DNA from: Neelides folsomi
Taxonomy: Eukaryota > Arthropoda > Collembola > Neelipleona > Neelidae
DNA length: 64,000 nt
Assembly: GCA_034687125.1 (NCBI GenBank)
Contig: JAQGBZ010000019.1
Location: 124,001 to 188,000 of the forward strand
Direction: 5' to 3'
Position numbers and translations under genes: made by a program. The notes beneath the pieces are model-generated. The model did not search any database, was not told where the DNA came from, and saw only the letters and a program-made list of their open reading frames with translations. Positions 1-12,579 of the stretch are shown in pieces. Each line of letters starts with the position of its first letter. Position 1 is the first letter of the stretch.

Positions 1-1963
1 ACTGAGAGATATAACTAACCAGATATTCTCATTTGCTTTGTCAGGTAATACTAACATTATATTTAATAATAGTTATGGTTAATGCACATGGTTAATGGTT
101 TAAGCATAAGCTTAATATTTTAAGCGAAACTCACAGAGTATGCTTTAAGTTTCCAAAGTATAGTATAGCAAATGAGATTGAGCTCGTAACAATTGTAACC
201 TCGTTTCTCCCACACTTGTTCCCAATGCAGTTCCCCTCGTTTCCCCCCTTAGAACTAACTCTGAAAGCCATATAGCAATGACTAATTACGAGCCCACCTG
301 CTGGTGATTTTACTCTGCCTTTATTCTTCCCTGAATCAACTCACCACAACACGACACCGGAATTCATTTTTGCACACATCTCCTCTTCACTCATTTTCAT
401 ACACACTTCAACCAGCGATATTTCTCTGGTTTCAAAAGTGTCCGTGTGAGTTTCATTTCGGCGCCTTTAGCGCCACCCGCGCCACCCCCGCAGACAAAAC
501 ATTTTTTGACAGATATGAATAAAAAAAGTGTGCTAAAGGGGAGAATTGGCCTCTGTGGGAGGAAAATTCCCTTTGGGACCAGGTGAGACTAGGTATACAT
601 ATTGCCAATTACATAGTTTGAATATCAAGAGCAAAGACCATAGCTTCCCGGCTCTCTTCCATCATGAGTCATTCAGGTGAGATTGATTCTTTTAATTAAC
701 AAAGTCAACTCAGGGTTAGCTATAATGCACGATAATTTTTGTTATGCACATGATAAACATTAGAAATTAGACAGGTAGTTTATTATCATATATGGATTAA
801 GATTGAGAGATTTACAATTGAAACCTGGAAGGACAAAACTAAAACAGTAAAGTAATATTTACTTATATTCCACATAGGATAGGTTAAAATGTTTTATAGC
901 AGATTCGCATATCATTTGTCAAAATATTTACATTAACTTTACTGATTTCTGAACATGACAAATTATAAATATATTTATATAAAAGTAGTTATACGAGAGC
1001 GATATTAATTTTAGGTATCTGTAATCCTAATAATAATGAACTATACAAAAGAATTTTATATGGCTTACTAAAAGATATATAGTTTTTAGTTTATTGCATT
1101 TGCCATATTTTATCTAATCTTTTGGTCAATACATTAAAGAGACGTAGAGAATTGAATGTGTGAGGCTTCACATTCCTCCTTTCGCACATCACTCAATTTG
1201 AGGATTGAGGAGAAAAGTTTCATTTCCACTTCGTTTCCGAAAAAGCTTTTTCTTGTCAGCCCCTCCAACTTCAATCAACTTGGAAAAATCCAGTGGAACA
1301 ATAAAGTGAGTTCTTCATTATTAAAATGAAGAAAACTTTCATAATTTATTTTTAATATCCCTCCCATTTCTCAGTGTCAGGCTAGAAATATTCAATACGT
1401 TATTTCCATTTTACGCAAATTTTATTCGGGCTGTATTTGCGATATAAAATATACATTCATATATTATACTGAAATCATACACTACAATATATTTTTATAC
1501 CAATATAATTGTAATATAAAAACTTATACTACCTATTAATAACTTTAATTTAATTTTTAACTTTAATAATTTTTATTTAATAAATACGCTTGAATAATAA
1601 AAATTGGATAAAAATATTGAAATTATTGTAAAATTATGAAGAAAAACATAAATTGGTGTTTTTTCAAGTAGCGGAAAATTTAAAATTTAGGAAAATGGTA
1701 ACCCGGAATTAACTTTAGAGTTGGCGTGTTAATTGTAAATATGAAAAGGGTGAAGATGGTAAAGATTATTAAAAAGGGGCTTAAAGAAGGATTGTAGGGA
1801 GATTTGGGGGGTGAATTTCGGGGGTGGTTTTCGAGGTTGATCTGCCAAGTGTGTCGGGAACTGTGTGGTTGGGACGGAAGCCGGCCTTTGTCTTCCTTCC
1901 TTCCGTTCTCCCGGCCATTGGCCTGTAATATCAAATCTCACAACTTCACTCACTCATTTCAAC
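1..1963. other. Upstream region of myosin VI, no supported CDS
   Basis: AT-rich DNA with no coding exon I can support. Several donor-like sites (for example near 583, 676 and 1315) could end untranslated exons of the myosin VI gene, but nothing links them to it. The last 150 bases before the ATG at 1964 are GC-richer with several CpGs, as expected of a promoter or 5' UTR. Confidence 0.6.
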
Positions 1964-4900
1964 ATGAACCTCTTAGATCCCCTCATGGCTTCCCAAAGGG
2001 TTTGGATTCCCGATCCAACATCTGGTAAATAAGATTTATTAATTTGAAAATATATGATTTAAATACAAATTCAAAATCATTTAACTATAATATGTGTTGA
2101 TTTAAATATAAAATTTTTGCTGGATTTGTAAAGGGTTCGTGCTTGGAAATATTGTGGATTTCAAGGCAGAATTGATCAGCGTAGAAATTGGACGAACAAA
2201 GAAATTAACTCAAGTTCCTTATGATTCAGTTTATCCTGCAGAAGATGAAGCGGAGGATTATGATGACAGTAATTTAAAATTAATTTAATTTTTAAACAAT
2301 TTTTATTATATTTTTAACCAATTTTTATTATATTTTTAACCAATTTTTATTATATTTTTAAACAATTTTTATTATATTTTTAAACAATTTTTATTATATT
2401 TTTAAACAATTTTTATTTTATTTTTAAAGAGTTTTAAATATTTTTTCAGAATCCAATAATAAATAACAAATGGTTAAGTAATATTTATTTAATGATTATA
2501 TTTATTTTCATTGTTTAAAAAAATTTCTTTGTTTTATTTTTTTAGATTGTCAATTGATGTATTTGAATGAAGCCACGTTGCTCAATAATGTCAGAAATCG
2601 ATACGTTCGGAATCAAATTTATGTAAGGATATTTTGAAAAAAAGGCATTAAAAATGTACTAGTGGGAAAGGGTGATTTGAATAGAGATGTGTCTGGTGAA
2701 CTTCCGTTTCTTTTCCGACTTCTTTTTCCTTTCATGTGCTCCAAGAGGAGATTTGACGTGAAATAATGGTGAAATGGAGCCGAATTGTGAATAATGCATG
2801 AGATTTGAGTGAGAATGAAAGAGGAATTCCTCATGAGGATTTGTTTTTAGACTTACATAGCCAACATGCTCATTGCGGTGAATCCCTACGTGGAGATCCC
2901 TGGGCTCTACACTGGAGAGACGATTAAAAAATATCAAGGGAAATCTCTCGGGACGCTCCCGCCCCATGTTTATGCCATTGGTAAATAACCCATTTTTATA
3001 ACTCAACTCAACCCAATAAAACCAGAAACATTGAAATCTAATTTTATCTAACTTTATTACACAATACATTATTTAAAGAATATTAAATGTTGTAATTTTA
3101 CTTAAATAATAAATATAGTAATCCAAAATTTTAATAAGATAATTTATCAAATATCATTCAATCAAATTATCCGTTTACACAATCCATATATGAAATAAAA
3201 AGACTTTTATTTGAAAGAGATCACTTTGATCAAAGAAACGACAATTTATAAGATTTATAAGATTTAGAGAGGTACTTTATGATTTGATCGAAGATCGATT
3301 AGGGATTAAATGAGCGTTAAATTCTTGATGATAAAAACAGGTGATAAATCCTTCCGGGACATGAAAGTGACCAAAGCAAGTCAATCGATCATCGTGTCCG
3401 GAGAGTCCGGAGCTGGAAAAACAGAATCAACGAAATATGTCCTCCAGTATTTATGCGGATCTTGGGGAAAATCCGCAGGACCCATCGAGCAAAAAATTCT
3501 AGACGGTTTGCCAAAATTTAAGCTTTTCAAATATTTAACTTTATTCCTTTCATTTACATTATTTTACAATTTGTATTTTTTATATTACATTATATTGTAT
3601 AATTTTACATTAGCTTAAAATCCATTTTGTTTTATATCTGACTTAATATTCCAAACTGAAAAATATGCCGGATTCCATATTGGAAATTCGACATTATTAA
3701 GATTAATGTTTATGAAAATTTTTCGAATGATCGAGATTTTCTAAGAATTTTTAAAAATAAAATGAAATTCAATAAAGCCATATCAAATATCCAAAAATTG
3801 GAGAAATGATCTTTGAATGTAATTGAATTGTAGCGAATCCCGTTTTGGAGTCATTTGGGAATGCGAAAACCGTTCGTAACAACAACAGCAGTCGATTTGG
3901 GAAGTTTATTGAAATTCATTTCGAAGAGTTTAAAAAAGTGACTGGGGGATTTATCTCACATTACCTTTTGGAGAAATCGAGGTGAGTTTTCCAAACTCCA
4001 TTTCTCTCTCTCTTTAGAAGGGAATTTTGGGTTCGTGCTTTTGTACTGAAATTGATGGTCCATAAGAGAACCGACGTCATTGCCAACCTAGATCTTCAAA
4101 ACTCCTCCCTTCCCTTTTTTACACGTGGAATTTCATCTTCACTCCTCTTTATGACCTAAAGTTCATGTTCTTTTTTCTTCACTCCTAAACACCCTATTTA
4201 CCACATTTAGTACTGTATTAAAAGACTTATATCCTAAAAGTTCATTATTATATGTATAAAAACCGACTCTTTATTCTTACATTATATTTTTCTAAATGCT
4301 CATACAATAATATATATATATGTAATATATTTTAAAATCACATTTATAAAAAAACTCAAATATTTATTTTAAAATTTAAATCCAGACTAAATTCCCATTT
4401 TATATGACATGTGTATAAAAGTTTCTTATGAAATATTTATGGTTGAAATAATAGGATCTGCAGTCAGGCAAAAGAAGAGCGAAACTACCACGTTTTTTAT
4501 CAACTTTTGTGTGGAGCTCCGGAAGGGCTGAAAAAGGCCCTTGGGCTGGATCGGGACATTAGCGCGTTCAATTACTTACAAGGATGTCGGGCGTTTTTCG
4601 GTGTCACCATGAAAGATCCAATTGTGGATGACATGAAAGACTTCAGAAACATGGAAATGGCGATGAGTCGTTTGGGGTTGGGAGATGGGGAAAAACTCGC
4701 CATTTACACTGTCGTTGCTTCCGTCCTCCACTTGGGAAATGTCAAATTTGAAGATGACCCGGACGATCAACGTGGTGGTTGCAGGTAAACTCAATTTTTT
4801 TATTCAAATATATAAAGTTAGTCACATCAATATTATCTATATCTACTAATATCGTTTAAGTGCATACAGAATAAATTACAGTAGCTTACCTACTACAGAA

Positions 4901-7900
4901 ACGTATATTATATAGAAAAAAGCATAGAGTCATCTCATAAACAAGTTTCTTGTTGTTAAGCTAAATGGCAATTAAAAACCTATTATAAAATAAATAATAA
5001 TAAATTACCAAGGAAATAATAATATGTCGAATAAAGAGGAAGTGAAATTGGTTTGATAAAACAAGTAAAAAAGTCAAAAAGATTTGATGGAAGTGGGATT
5101 CGAACCCACGCCTCCGAAGAGACTGGTGCCTTAAACCAGCGCCTTAGACCACTCGGCCATCCCACCTTTGATAGAGAACAACCCACATTAAAGCTTCCTT
5201 TCAAACTTGCTCTTTTCCTATCTAATCCTCTTTTTACTCGCTTGATAAACCCGTGGAAGGTCTTCGCAATGGTAGAGTGGGCCGTATTCAATAATGATAT
5301 ATTCATTCAAATTATCTCTCTATTATATAAGGTGAAAACGGTTGACATGGTTATTCCCATGGAAAGCTTTATGGCTTATTTCTAATCAACTAGATGTTTC
5401 AAATTTCGTATCCTTTGCTGATTCAGTGGATTTCTGAGAAAAAACTTTATTTATTTATGTTCAATAATGTTGACGAATCATATAAGAAAATTATATCATG
5501 TTTTACACAATTTTTTATAAGCTATATCAATTAATATTTATAATATTACATAATATATAATACCGTGTAATACTTATAATATTATAGCGGGGAAATTTTT
5601 TAATAAATGGAATTACTCTTAATATAAAATAATGTTGATTGTTTGAAAACAACATTATTTACCTAACATATAAATAATGAATTAATTAAATAACAATAAA
5701 CAAATTGTTTTTATTCCATGATTTTATAATGTAAAATTAATGATCAATTGCAGGGTTACTGATGATTCAGAAGCTGAGCTTCAATTTGCATCCAAATTAA
5801 TGGGAGTTGACTGCGACGATCTTCGCCAAGCTTTAACTTCAAGAGTAATGCAAACTGCGAAAGCTGGACATAAAGGAACTGTTATTATGTAATTTTATTA
5901 ACTACGAGCATTTATATATACATAATACTAACATAATATATATATACCATATATAATATACCATATATAATATAACAGCTAAATAAATATAAATATAATA
6001 CCTTACTCGTTATTTTGTTTAAATTTTATTCAAAGGATCCCGCTAAAAGTATACGAAGCATGTAATGCTCGAGATGCTTTAGCAAAAGCAATGTATTCAA
6101 GACTGTTCGATTACATAGTCCATCGAATTAATCAGTCAATTCCGTTCAAGTCCAAAAATACGTCCTACATTGGAGTCCTCGATATTGCAGGATTTGAGTA
6201 ATATAATTACTGTAGAATTGATTTTAAAATTTATTAATTTATGATAAATAATGAAATACAGCGAATGATATATATACTCCCAAAACCAACCTAGTCGTAC
6301 GCATCAGGACTTTAGCGTCATATCAATATTTGAATTTCTCATATTGCCCTTTATATCGTTTTGAACGATTTCTCTATAATTTTTTTCTGAATGGAGTAAA
6401 AGATAATTTCGATGTCATGTAAATAACTTGATATGACGCTAAAGTCCCGAAGTGCATGGCTAGGTTGGTTTCGGGAGTATGTATTAACGTTAACAGAAAT
6501 TACTTTATTTCATACAAATTAAATTAAATAATCTTTTCATATTAGATTCTTCACTATTAACTCATTTGAGCAATTCTGTATTAACTACTGCAATGAAAAA
6601 TTGTAAGCATTGTTTTAAATACAAAATATTTTGTTAAATTTTTTTTATTCTTTTATATATTTTTTAATAATTTAAAAATTTTATTACACTTTAGTATATA
6701 ATTTTCCATAAAGGCGTGAAAATAAAAAAAACTTTAAATATGAATCCATTTATCTTTACAGGCAGCAGTTTTTCAACGAACGAGTTTTAAAAGACGAACA
6801 AAACCTTTATGAAAAAGAGGGACTCGGAATTGAAAAAATCGTCTATGTGGATAATTCAGGTAGCCTTTTTAAATTAAAAATCATTAAATTAAATCTTGTA
6901 ACTCCCGAATATTTAAGACTTTTACTAAAATGAAAGTTTTTGAATCCCCTCGCTAATTAACTATTTAAATAATTGCCTCGTTTCAACATAATTTCCCATT
7001 TTCACTAATTACTCTAATTAGATTGCATTGACCTGATCGAGTCCAATGGGATTTTGTCTTTGTTGGACGAAGAGTCAAAACTTCCTAAACAAAGTGCGTC
7101 TCACTTCACTTCAGAAGTTCACACAAAGTTCGCCTCTCACTTTCGCCTCGCTCTGCCCAGAAAATCCAAAATAAAGGAACATCGGGAGATTCGGGATGAT
7201 GAAGGGTTTTTAATTAGGCATTTTGCTGGAGCTGTTTGCTACAAGACTGTAAATCACAATAAACACATATAATGAAATTACATCAACATTTAATTTATTG
7301 AGGATAAAATAATTGAAATTAATGCCGTAAATAAATTAAGAGTAAAAATATAGTACAGTTGAAACAATTTGCTAATTGTAATATATTTCAATTAACAGGT
7401 TCAGTTTATTGATAAAAACAATGACGCACTCCACGCTTCACTTGAGGGTTTAATTGGTGAATCAAAGAACACGTTCGTCCAAGGCCTTTTTGTCCTTTCG
7501 GAGAACAAAGCCGTGAGCAAGGGGAAATTGAATTATTTGAGCGTCGCTTCCAAATTCCGGACGCAATTGAGCGAATTGCTGGAGAAATTACGAGGAACTG
7601 GAACTTCCTTCATCCGGTGCATTAAACCCAATGCCAAAATGGTCCAGGGGGTTTTTGAAGGAGGACAAATTTTGAGTCAGCTTCAATCTGCAGGAATGAC
7701 GTCGGTTCTTGAACTCATGCAAAAAGTAGTCTTATTATTTTATTCAATTCAATTAAAATCGTATTAATGTGTAATTATTATTAATTGCGATATGTAATTA
7801 ACGATTTACACACATAATTTAGTATGAATAAAGGTATTGTTAGTGTATTTAATATTATATGTGAATTTAGGGCTATCCATCTCGAGTTCAATTTTCCTCC

Positions 7901-10151
7901 CTTTACGCCTCTTACAAAGGTTTGCTCCCACCGAAATTGAGTTCTTTGGATCCGCGGTTCTTTTGTAGAGCTCTTTTCAAAGCACTTGGATTAAATGAAG
8001 AAGATTTTAGATTTGGCCTCACAAGAGTCTTTTTCAGACCCGGGAAATTTAAAGTAAATAAAATTTTAATTACGTCCTAAAGCTGTATTAATACTAACTT
8101 AAATAATAATATTTGTATAAAGTTAAAAATTCAATAACTAAAAATCCATTTTAATGATTTAACTCTACAATAAAAATTTCAATTTATTAAGGAATTTGAT
8201 CAATTAATGAGAAATGATCCCGATTCATTGACTCACATGGTGAACAGCGTTTCTCGGTGGATTGTTCAATCAAAATGGAAGAAAATGCAATTCACTGCAA
8301 TTTCAACTATCAAACGTAAGAAAAAGAATAAAAAACACTAAATTAACTTTGACAAAATCTTATAAATTATTATTAAAAATATTCAATTAATTCGATTAAA
8401 TTGACCAATGTTACTTTTTAACACAGTTAAAAACAAGATTCTGTACAGAAGGGAGAATTTGGTCAAAATTCAAAAAATGGTTCGGATGCATCTTGCCAGG
8501 AAACGGCACGAGCCGAGATACAAAGGAATCATGAAAATGAAGAAACTCAATAGACAAATTGACTCAATGAGTCAAAGTCTTCAGAAGTTAAAAAAGGGAA
8601 AGGAGAAGAGTAAAGCGGAAGTTGATCAAATTAACCAAGAACTTTCTTCAGCAATAATGTTTATTAAAGTAATTATTCAGAATAACAAATCAAAAAAACT
8701 TTGTTAATTTACTAAATGCCTATATAATAATTTTTATAAAAATTGTAATTCCCAATTTATTACTGAATTGTAGAATAATGACAAATTGGGAAAGAAGGAA
8801 ATTGAAAAAATGAACCAAAATTTATTGGCCAAATGCGAAACTCTCATTAAAACTCTGAGTCAGCGGATCGACGACGAGAAAATTGCAGAAGAGAGAGAAA
8901 AGGCAAAGAAAATCCAAGAAGAAATGGCAAGGGAAAAAGCAAAGAGAATGGAAGAGGAAAAATCAAAAATTCAGGAAGAAGAAAACAAGAAAAAGTTTGT
9001 TAATTTTAAAAAATTATTTAACGATCTTTTAAGACAATTAAGACATTATCAAAATTAAAATAATAATTATTTAATTTTCTACAATGAAAATCATTTAATT
9101 AATAGGAAAGCTGAAATTGAAGCACAAAGAAAACGAGAAATTGAAGCAGCCGCAAAAGCTCCTCAAAAGCCAAAAGAGATTCAACGACCTGAAGAGGAAA
9201 CCGCATTTACTGAACAGAATAAACGCGACAATGAATTGGCCTTTAGACTCGCTCAAGAATCAAACGTTACTTTTGATGAGACAGCGGGAATTCAGCTCAA
9301 ACGTTCAAATTATGTTGTAAATTCCCGGGCTGGGAAAAAGTACGACTTGAGTGGATGGAAATATTCCGAATTACGAGATACGATCAATACTTCTTGTGAA
9401 GTTGATTTGCTTGAAGCCTGCAGGTTTATAAAAAATTTCACATTGTTTAATGACAATAATGTTTGGCATTAATTAGGCATTAAATTATAATTTTAAAAAT
9501 TAAAAATGTCAAAAATTATTTTCAACCTTTCAATAGGGAGGAATTTCATCGGAGGCTCAAAGTCTACCATGCATGGAAAGCAAGGAATAAAAACAATGGG
9601 AAAGTTGATGAGGGAGAAAGAGCACCTAAATCTGTTTATCAATATCAACACACCTCGTCAAGTCCAGTGCCACCGGCGGGCCAAACCCCTCAACGCAATC
9701 GATATTTTAGAATTCCATTCACCAAAGATGGACAAAATAAAGGCAAATAAAACCCAATAATACAATCTGTGATTAAATATTTTTAAATTATTTTAATATA
9801 CAAGTAGGTGTAGTATTACAATGTTGCTCATTAAATTGTTTTAATAGGGTTGTGGTATGCGCATTTTGATGGTGAGTTCATTCAGAGGCAAATGGAAATT
9901 CATCCTGGAAAAGAGCCGGTGCTTTTAATCGCGGGTATAATATTTAATTATTTGTGAAACAGTTTTAAAATAAACTTGATTTGTTGCTAATTGTGGATTT
10001 TTTAATTTTAGGGCGTGATGATATGCAAATGTGTGAATTGAAATTAGCAGAAACCGGATTAACCAAGAAACGTGGTGCAGAGATTCTTGAACATGACTTT
10101 GAAAAAGATTGGACCAAATATGGTGGATATGATTTCAAAAATGGAAATTAA
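1964..10151 (+). CDS. Myo6: Unconventional myosin VI heavy chain (minus-end-directed actin motor)
   Basis: Coding exons: 1964-2024, 2134-2268, 2546-2622, 2851-2980, 3341-3505, 3834-3981, 4455-4784, 5754-5888, 6036-6197, 6546-6602, 6762-6859, 7022-7248, 7399-7725, 7871-8053, 8192-8315, 8427-8668, 8774-8994, 9106-9423, 9537-9742, 9848-9934, 10012-10151. They sum to 1190 aa in frame; fly and human proteins are about 1250. Visible: P-loop GESGAGKT (about 155-162), switch [10 protein letters not shown], switch II DIAGFE (about 443), a Thr at the TEDS position, the converter with the reverse-gear insert-2 region (about 745-790), one IQ segment, a charged single-helix region and a cargo domain with RRL (about 1052) and LWY (about 1118). 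By family knowledge it moves towards actin minus ends in endocytosis and tissue morphogenesis. Oddities: about 20 residues of insert-1 are missing near residue 288, and intron 19 uses a GC donor. A second ATG at 1985 is an alternative start. An AATAAA lies at 10212. Confidence 0.97.
2289..2430. repeat. 22-bp tandem repeat in myosin VI intron 2
   Basis: About six and a half head-to-tail copies of a 22-bp AT-rich unit begin near 2289, 2311, 2333, 2355, 2377 and 2399. Copies differ mainly at one position (AACC versus AAAC), so the array is young or homogenised. Confidence 0.9.
5085..5166 (-). tRNA. tRNA-Leu(AAG), nested antisense in myosin VI intron 7
   Basis: The reverse complement folds as an 82-nt tRNA. 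The acceptor GGTGGGA pairs with TTCCATC, followed by discriminator A. The A box lies around GGCCGAGTGGTC. The anticodon stem CTGGT/ACCAG encloses loop TTAAGGC, giving anticodon AAG. A class-II variable arm with a TTCG tetraloop and the T arm GTGGGTTCGAATCCCAC follow. T-runs just downstream on the minus strand (5066-5081) would end Pol III transcription. There is no tRNA intron, and CCA is not encoded, as usual in eukaryotes. Confidence 0.97.
6277..6477. mobile_element. Stowaway-like Tc1/mariner MITE in myosin VI intron 9
   Basis: A 201-bp element whose first and last 50 bp are inverted repeats (about 43 of 50 identical), starting CTCCC and ending GGGAG. It is flanked on both sides by TA (6275-6276 and 6478-6479), the target-site duplication of Tc1/mariner elements. 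There is no ORF, so it is non-autonomous. CTCCC termini plus TA duplications match the Stowaway class. Confidence 0.9.
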
Positions 10152-10669
10152 AATCCACCTATTTCTAACAGTTACCATTAAGCTTTAATTGGCAAAAAAG
10201 TATCATTTCAAAATAAATATTGTTATTTAATTCCAACAGTTTTTGATTAATATTTACTGTAATTCATAACTTTACTCATACTTCTCATTTTTTTAATTTC
10301 CATTTCATATTATTATTCGTTTTATTCATGCAATGCTGATATAATTTTTAAAGTAATAACGTAATAAGTAATAAGACAAAAGATAAATACATAAGGCAGT
10401 GAATACATATTTTGATTACATGCATACACATGTTTGTAAATAGATGTAGTGTCGAAAAGCGGATTTGCCGAATAAAATGAAAATAAAGAATAATTAAATT
10501 AAAGATTTAGATCGCAATGTATCATATATTTTTCCAGTGTAATGTCACGATAGCATATACAATACAATACTGATATAAACTAATGTCATCTCTCAAAATA
10601 AAACATTAAATATGTAAATAATAATAAATTGAATATGAGCAAGCTTCAATAAAGTACAAAAATTCGAAC

Positions 10670-12579
10670 TCAATTTTCAATTTCTTGAGCTTCTTCTTCG
10701 TCTTCATCAACAGAATCCAACATTTTAGGTTTTCTTTTTGGTTTTAAGACAATTTTTCTGATAAGAGTCGACAGAGTGGAGGACACCTGTTTTTTATTGT
10801 GTGATTCCACTTTTCCCGTATTACTTTGATAGTCTAATGCAACCTGAAACAATGATTTATAAAATTGTTGTAATCATCTTCTTTAATAAAACATCATAGT
10901 AGTGTAGTGTTATTTTTAAGTAATTTAATAATAATCATCGTTTCATCATACAGATTCTGATGCATTCGGCATTGTTTAAAAATAATAGACTATAAGGATT
11001 TACTCTTTTGGCAACGATTGTAAGCAAAGAGGCGAAGTCATCATTGTAAGCTTGTTCATTCATCACTTTGCAGAATGATTGAATGAACCACGAACCCTCG
11101 TCGGGATTCCGGAATGATGAGTAACCTGTAAAAATCCGATCAAATCGAGCCAAATAATTTTCCGTTTAAATATCATTTCTTAAGTGCATGTACTCTGTAT
11201 TAAGTTTTAATGGTCTTTTACCATAAGGGCAAGAGAAAGCAACAATGATGTCTGCTGCATTAGGGACGACATAGCTAAATGACCCCGTGTCAACCACATC
11301 ATTCGCCTTTCCATCTCCTTCTGCTCTTTCCTTGTTCATCTTCTTCAGTTCCGTTCCACTGTCATATTTAATGCCTCGACAAGCCTGAAGGAATTCACAC
11401 CAAACCGCGATTATCCCCCAGAGTCAAAACATTGAATTTGCAATGAATCAACATAATAAATAATAAAGATTAAAAGAAGATGGTGAGAAATAGCAGGTGC
11501 AATTTAAGTAGGTTACCTGAATGAGGAATATTTTTGGTTTTGAGGCAAGCGAAGGACATTTGTCAGCTTCGAAATATCCCCAGATTGAGTTAACCGGGAT
11601 GAGAGTTCCGCAAGTGGTCGCGATTCGGTTGTGCTCACCGTGAGTTAAAATGGCCACAACCAACATGTCACAATCACGATGATCTTCATTTCGTACTAAA
11701 AGTTTAATAGTAAATTATAATATTTAAGTAATGACAATAATAATGATAATGATATATTACAATATCAGTATATGTACATGAGGTTAAGATTAAATTTTTA
11801 CATGAAGTAAGAGCCACAAATAATTCGTCAATTTTCAAATTATCGTAAATCTCCACTTCAAATTCCAATCTCTGAAAGCATCTTGTCAAGTCTTTTTTGT
11901 CTTTCTCTGATCCTTGTCTTGGCTCGTAATCTAAAACTGACTTGTCCTATGAAATTACAAATGACACCAGACATTAAATCCTTTAATATGTTATTATATT
12001 ATTTAGCATTATAAATTATAATTTTTTGATAATTACGAATTTGTCGAAATTGAATATAACAGCTTTTCCTCTTTTGGGGAAATTGGAAGCGTAAACCAAA
12101 GCATCTTTGGAGACAGATTGATAAGGAGTTTCTGGGTTATTTGCTCCATAGTGTCCGTTCATTCCATTCACCACTCCGTTCCTACCCTCAATCCTCGGCT
12201 CGTAAGCACAACTGAAATGTTCAATATTTCATCAAAATACTTGACAATGAACACGTACATATAAAATTTGTGTATTGAAAACCTAAACTAGAAACTTGAA
12301 ATCCTAACCTAAACTAGAGCATATAAAATACCTAATGATTTCAAATAAAATTATACAAATCAATCAAGGATAGCAAATCAATAAGGAAAAAGGAAGGAAG
12401 TTTCTTTAATTTTCTTACGAATAATTGTTTTTCCTTGAGGTGAGTTTCTTGGTGGCCGTTGAAACTTTTCCTCCATCTACTTCGGTTCGGCGGGGCTTTT
12501 TTTGCTTGCAATTGCATCCTGTGCACTTGCACTTTTCCCTCTTTCCACCACTTGAAGACCCAAAACAACCGAAAGGCAT
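10670..12579 (-). CDS. Caspase, short prodomain, effector-like cysteine protease
   Basis: Coding exons on the minus strand: 12579-12419, 12211-12037, 11946-11802, 11695-11517, 11384-11222, 11125-11004, 10843-10670; 372 aa with all phases closing. Caspases cleave after Asp to carry out apoptosis. Visible: RGKAVIFNFDKF at the start of p20, PRQGS with the substrate-pocket Arg, the catalytic His in LTHGE, the catalytic Cys in IQACRG (split by the intron at 11516/11385), and the p10 segments GYSSFRNPDEGSWFIQ and LLTIVAKRV. There is no CARD or DED; the start instead has a Cys cluster (KCKCTGCNCK). A linker with DVVD and GDGK offers processing sites. A basic then acidic C-terminal tail of about 20 residues extends beyond the usual caspase end. 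It lies tail-to-tail with myosin VI, 518 bp apart. Confidence 0.96.

Noticed and set aside
304-522. 72-codon plus-strand ORF at the window start
   Set aside because: Starts with a non-ATG codon, low-complexity content, no splice context or domain.
2659-3069. 136-codon minus-strand ORF
   Set aside because: Antisense shadow across myosin VI exon 4, whose conserved plus-strand reading explains it.
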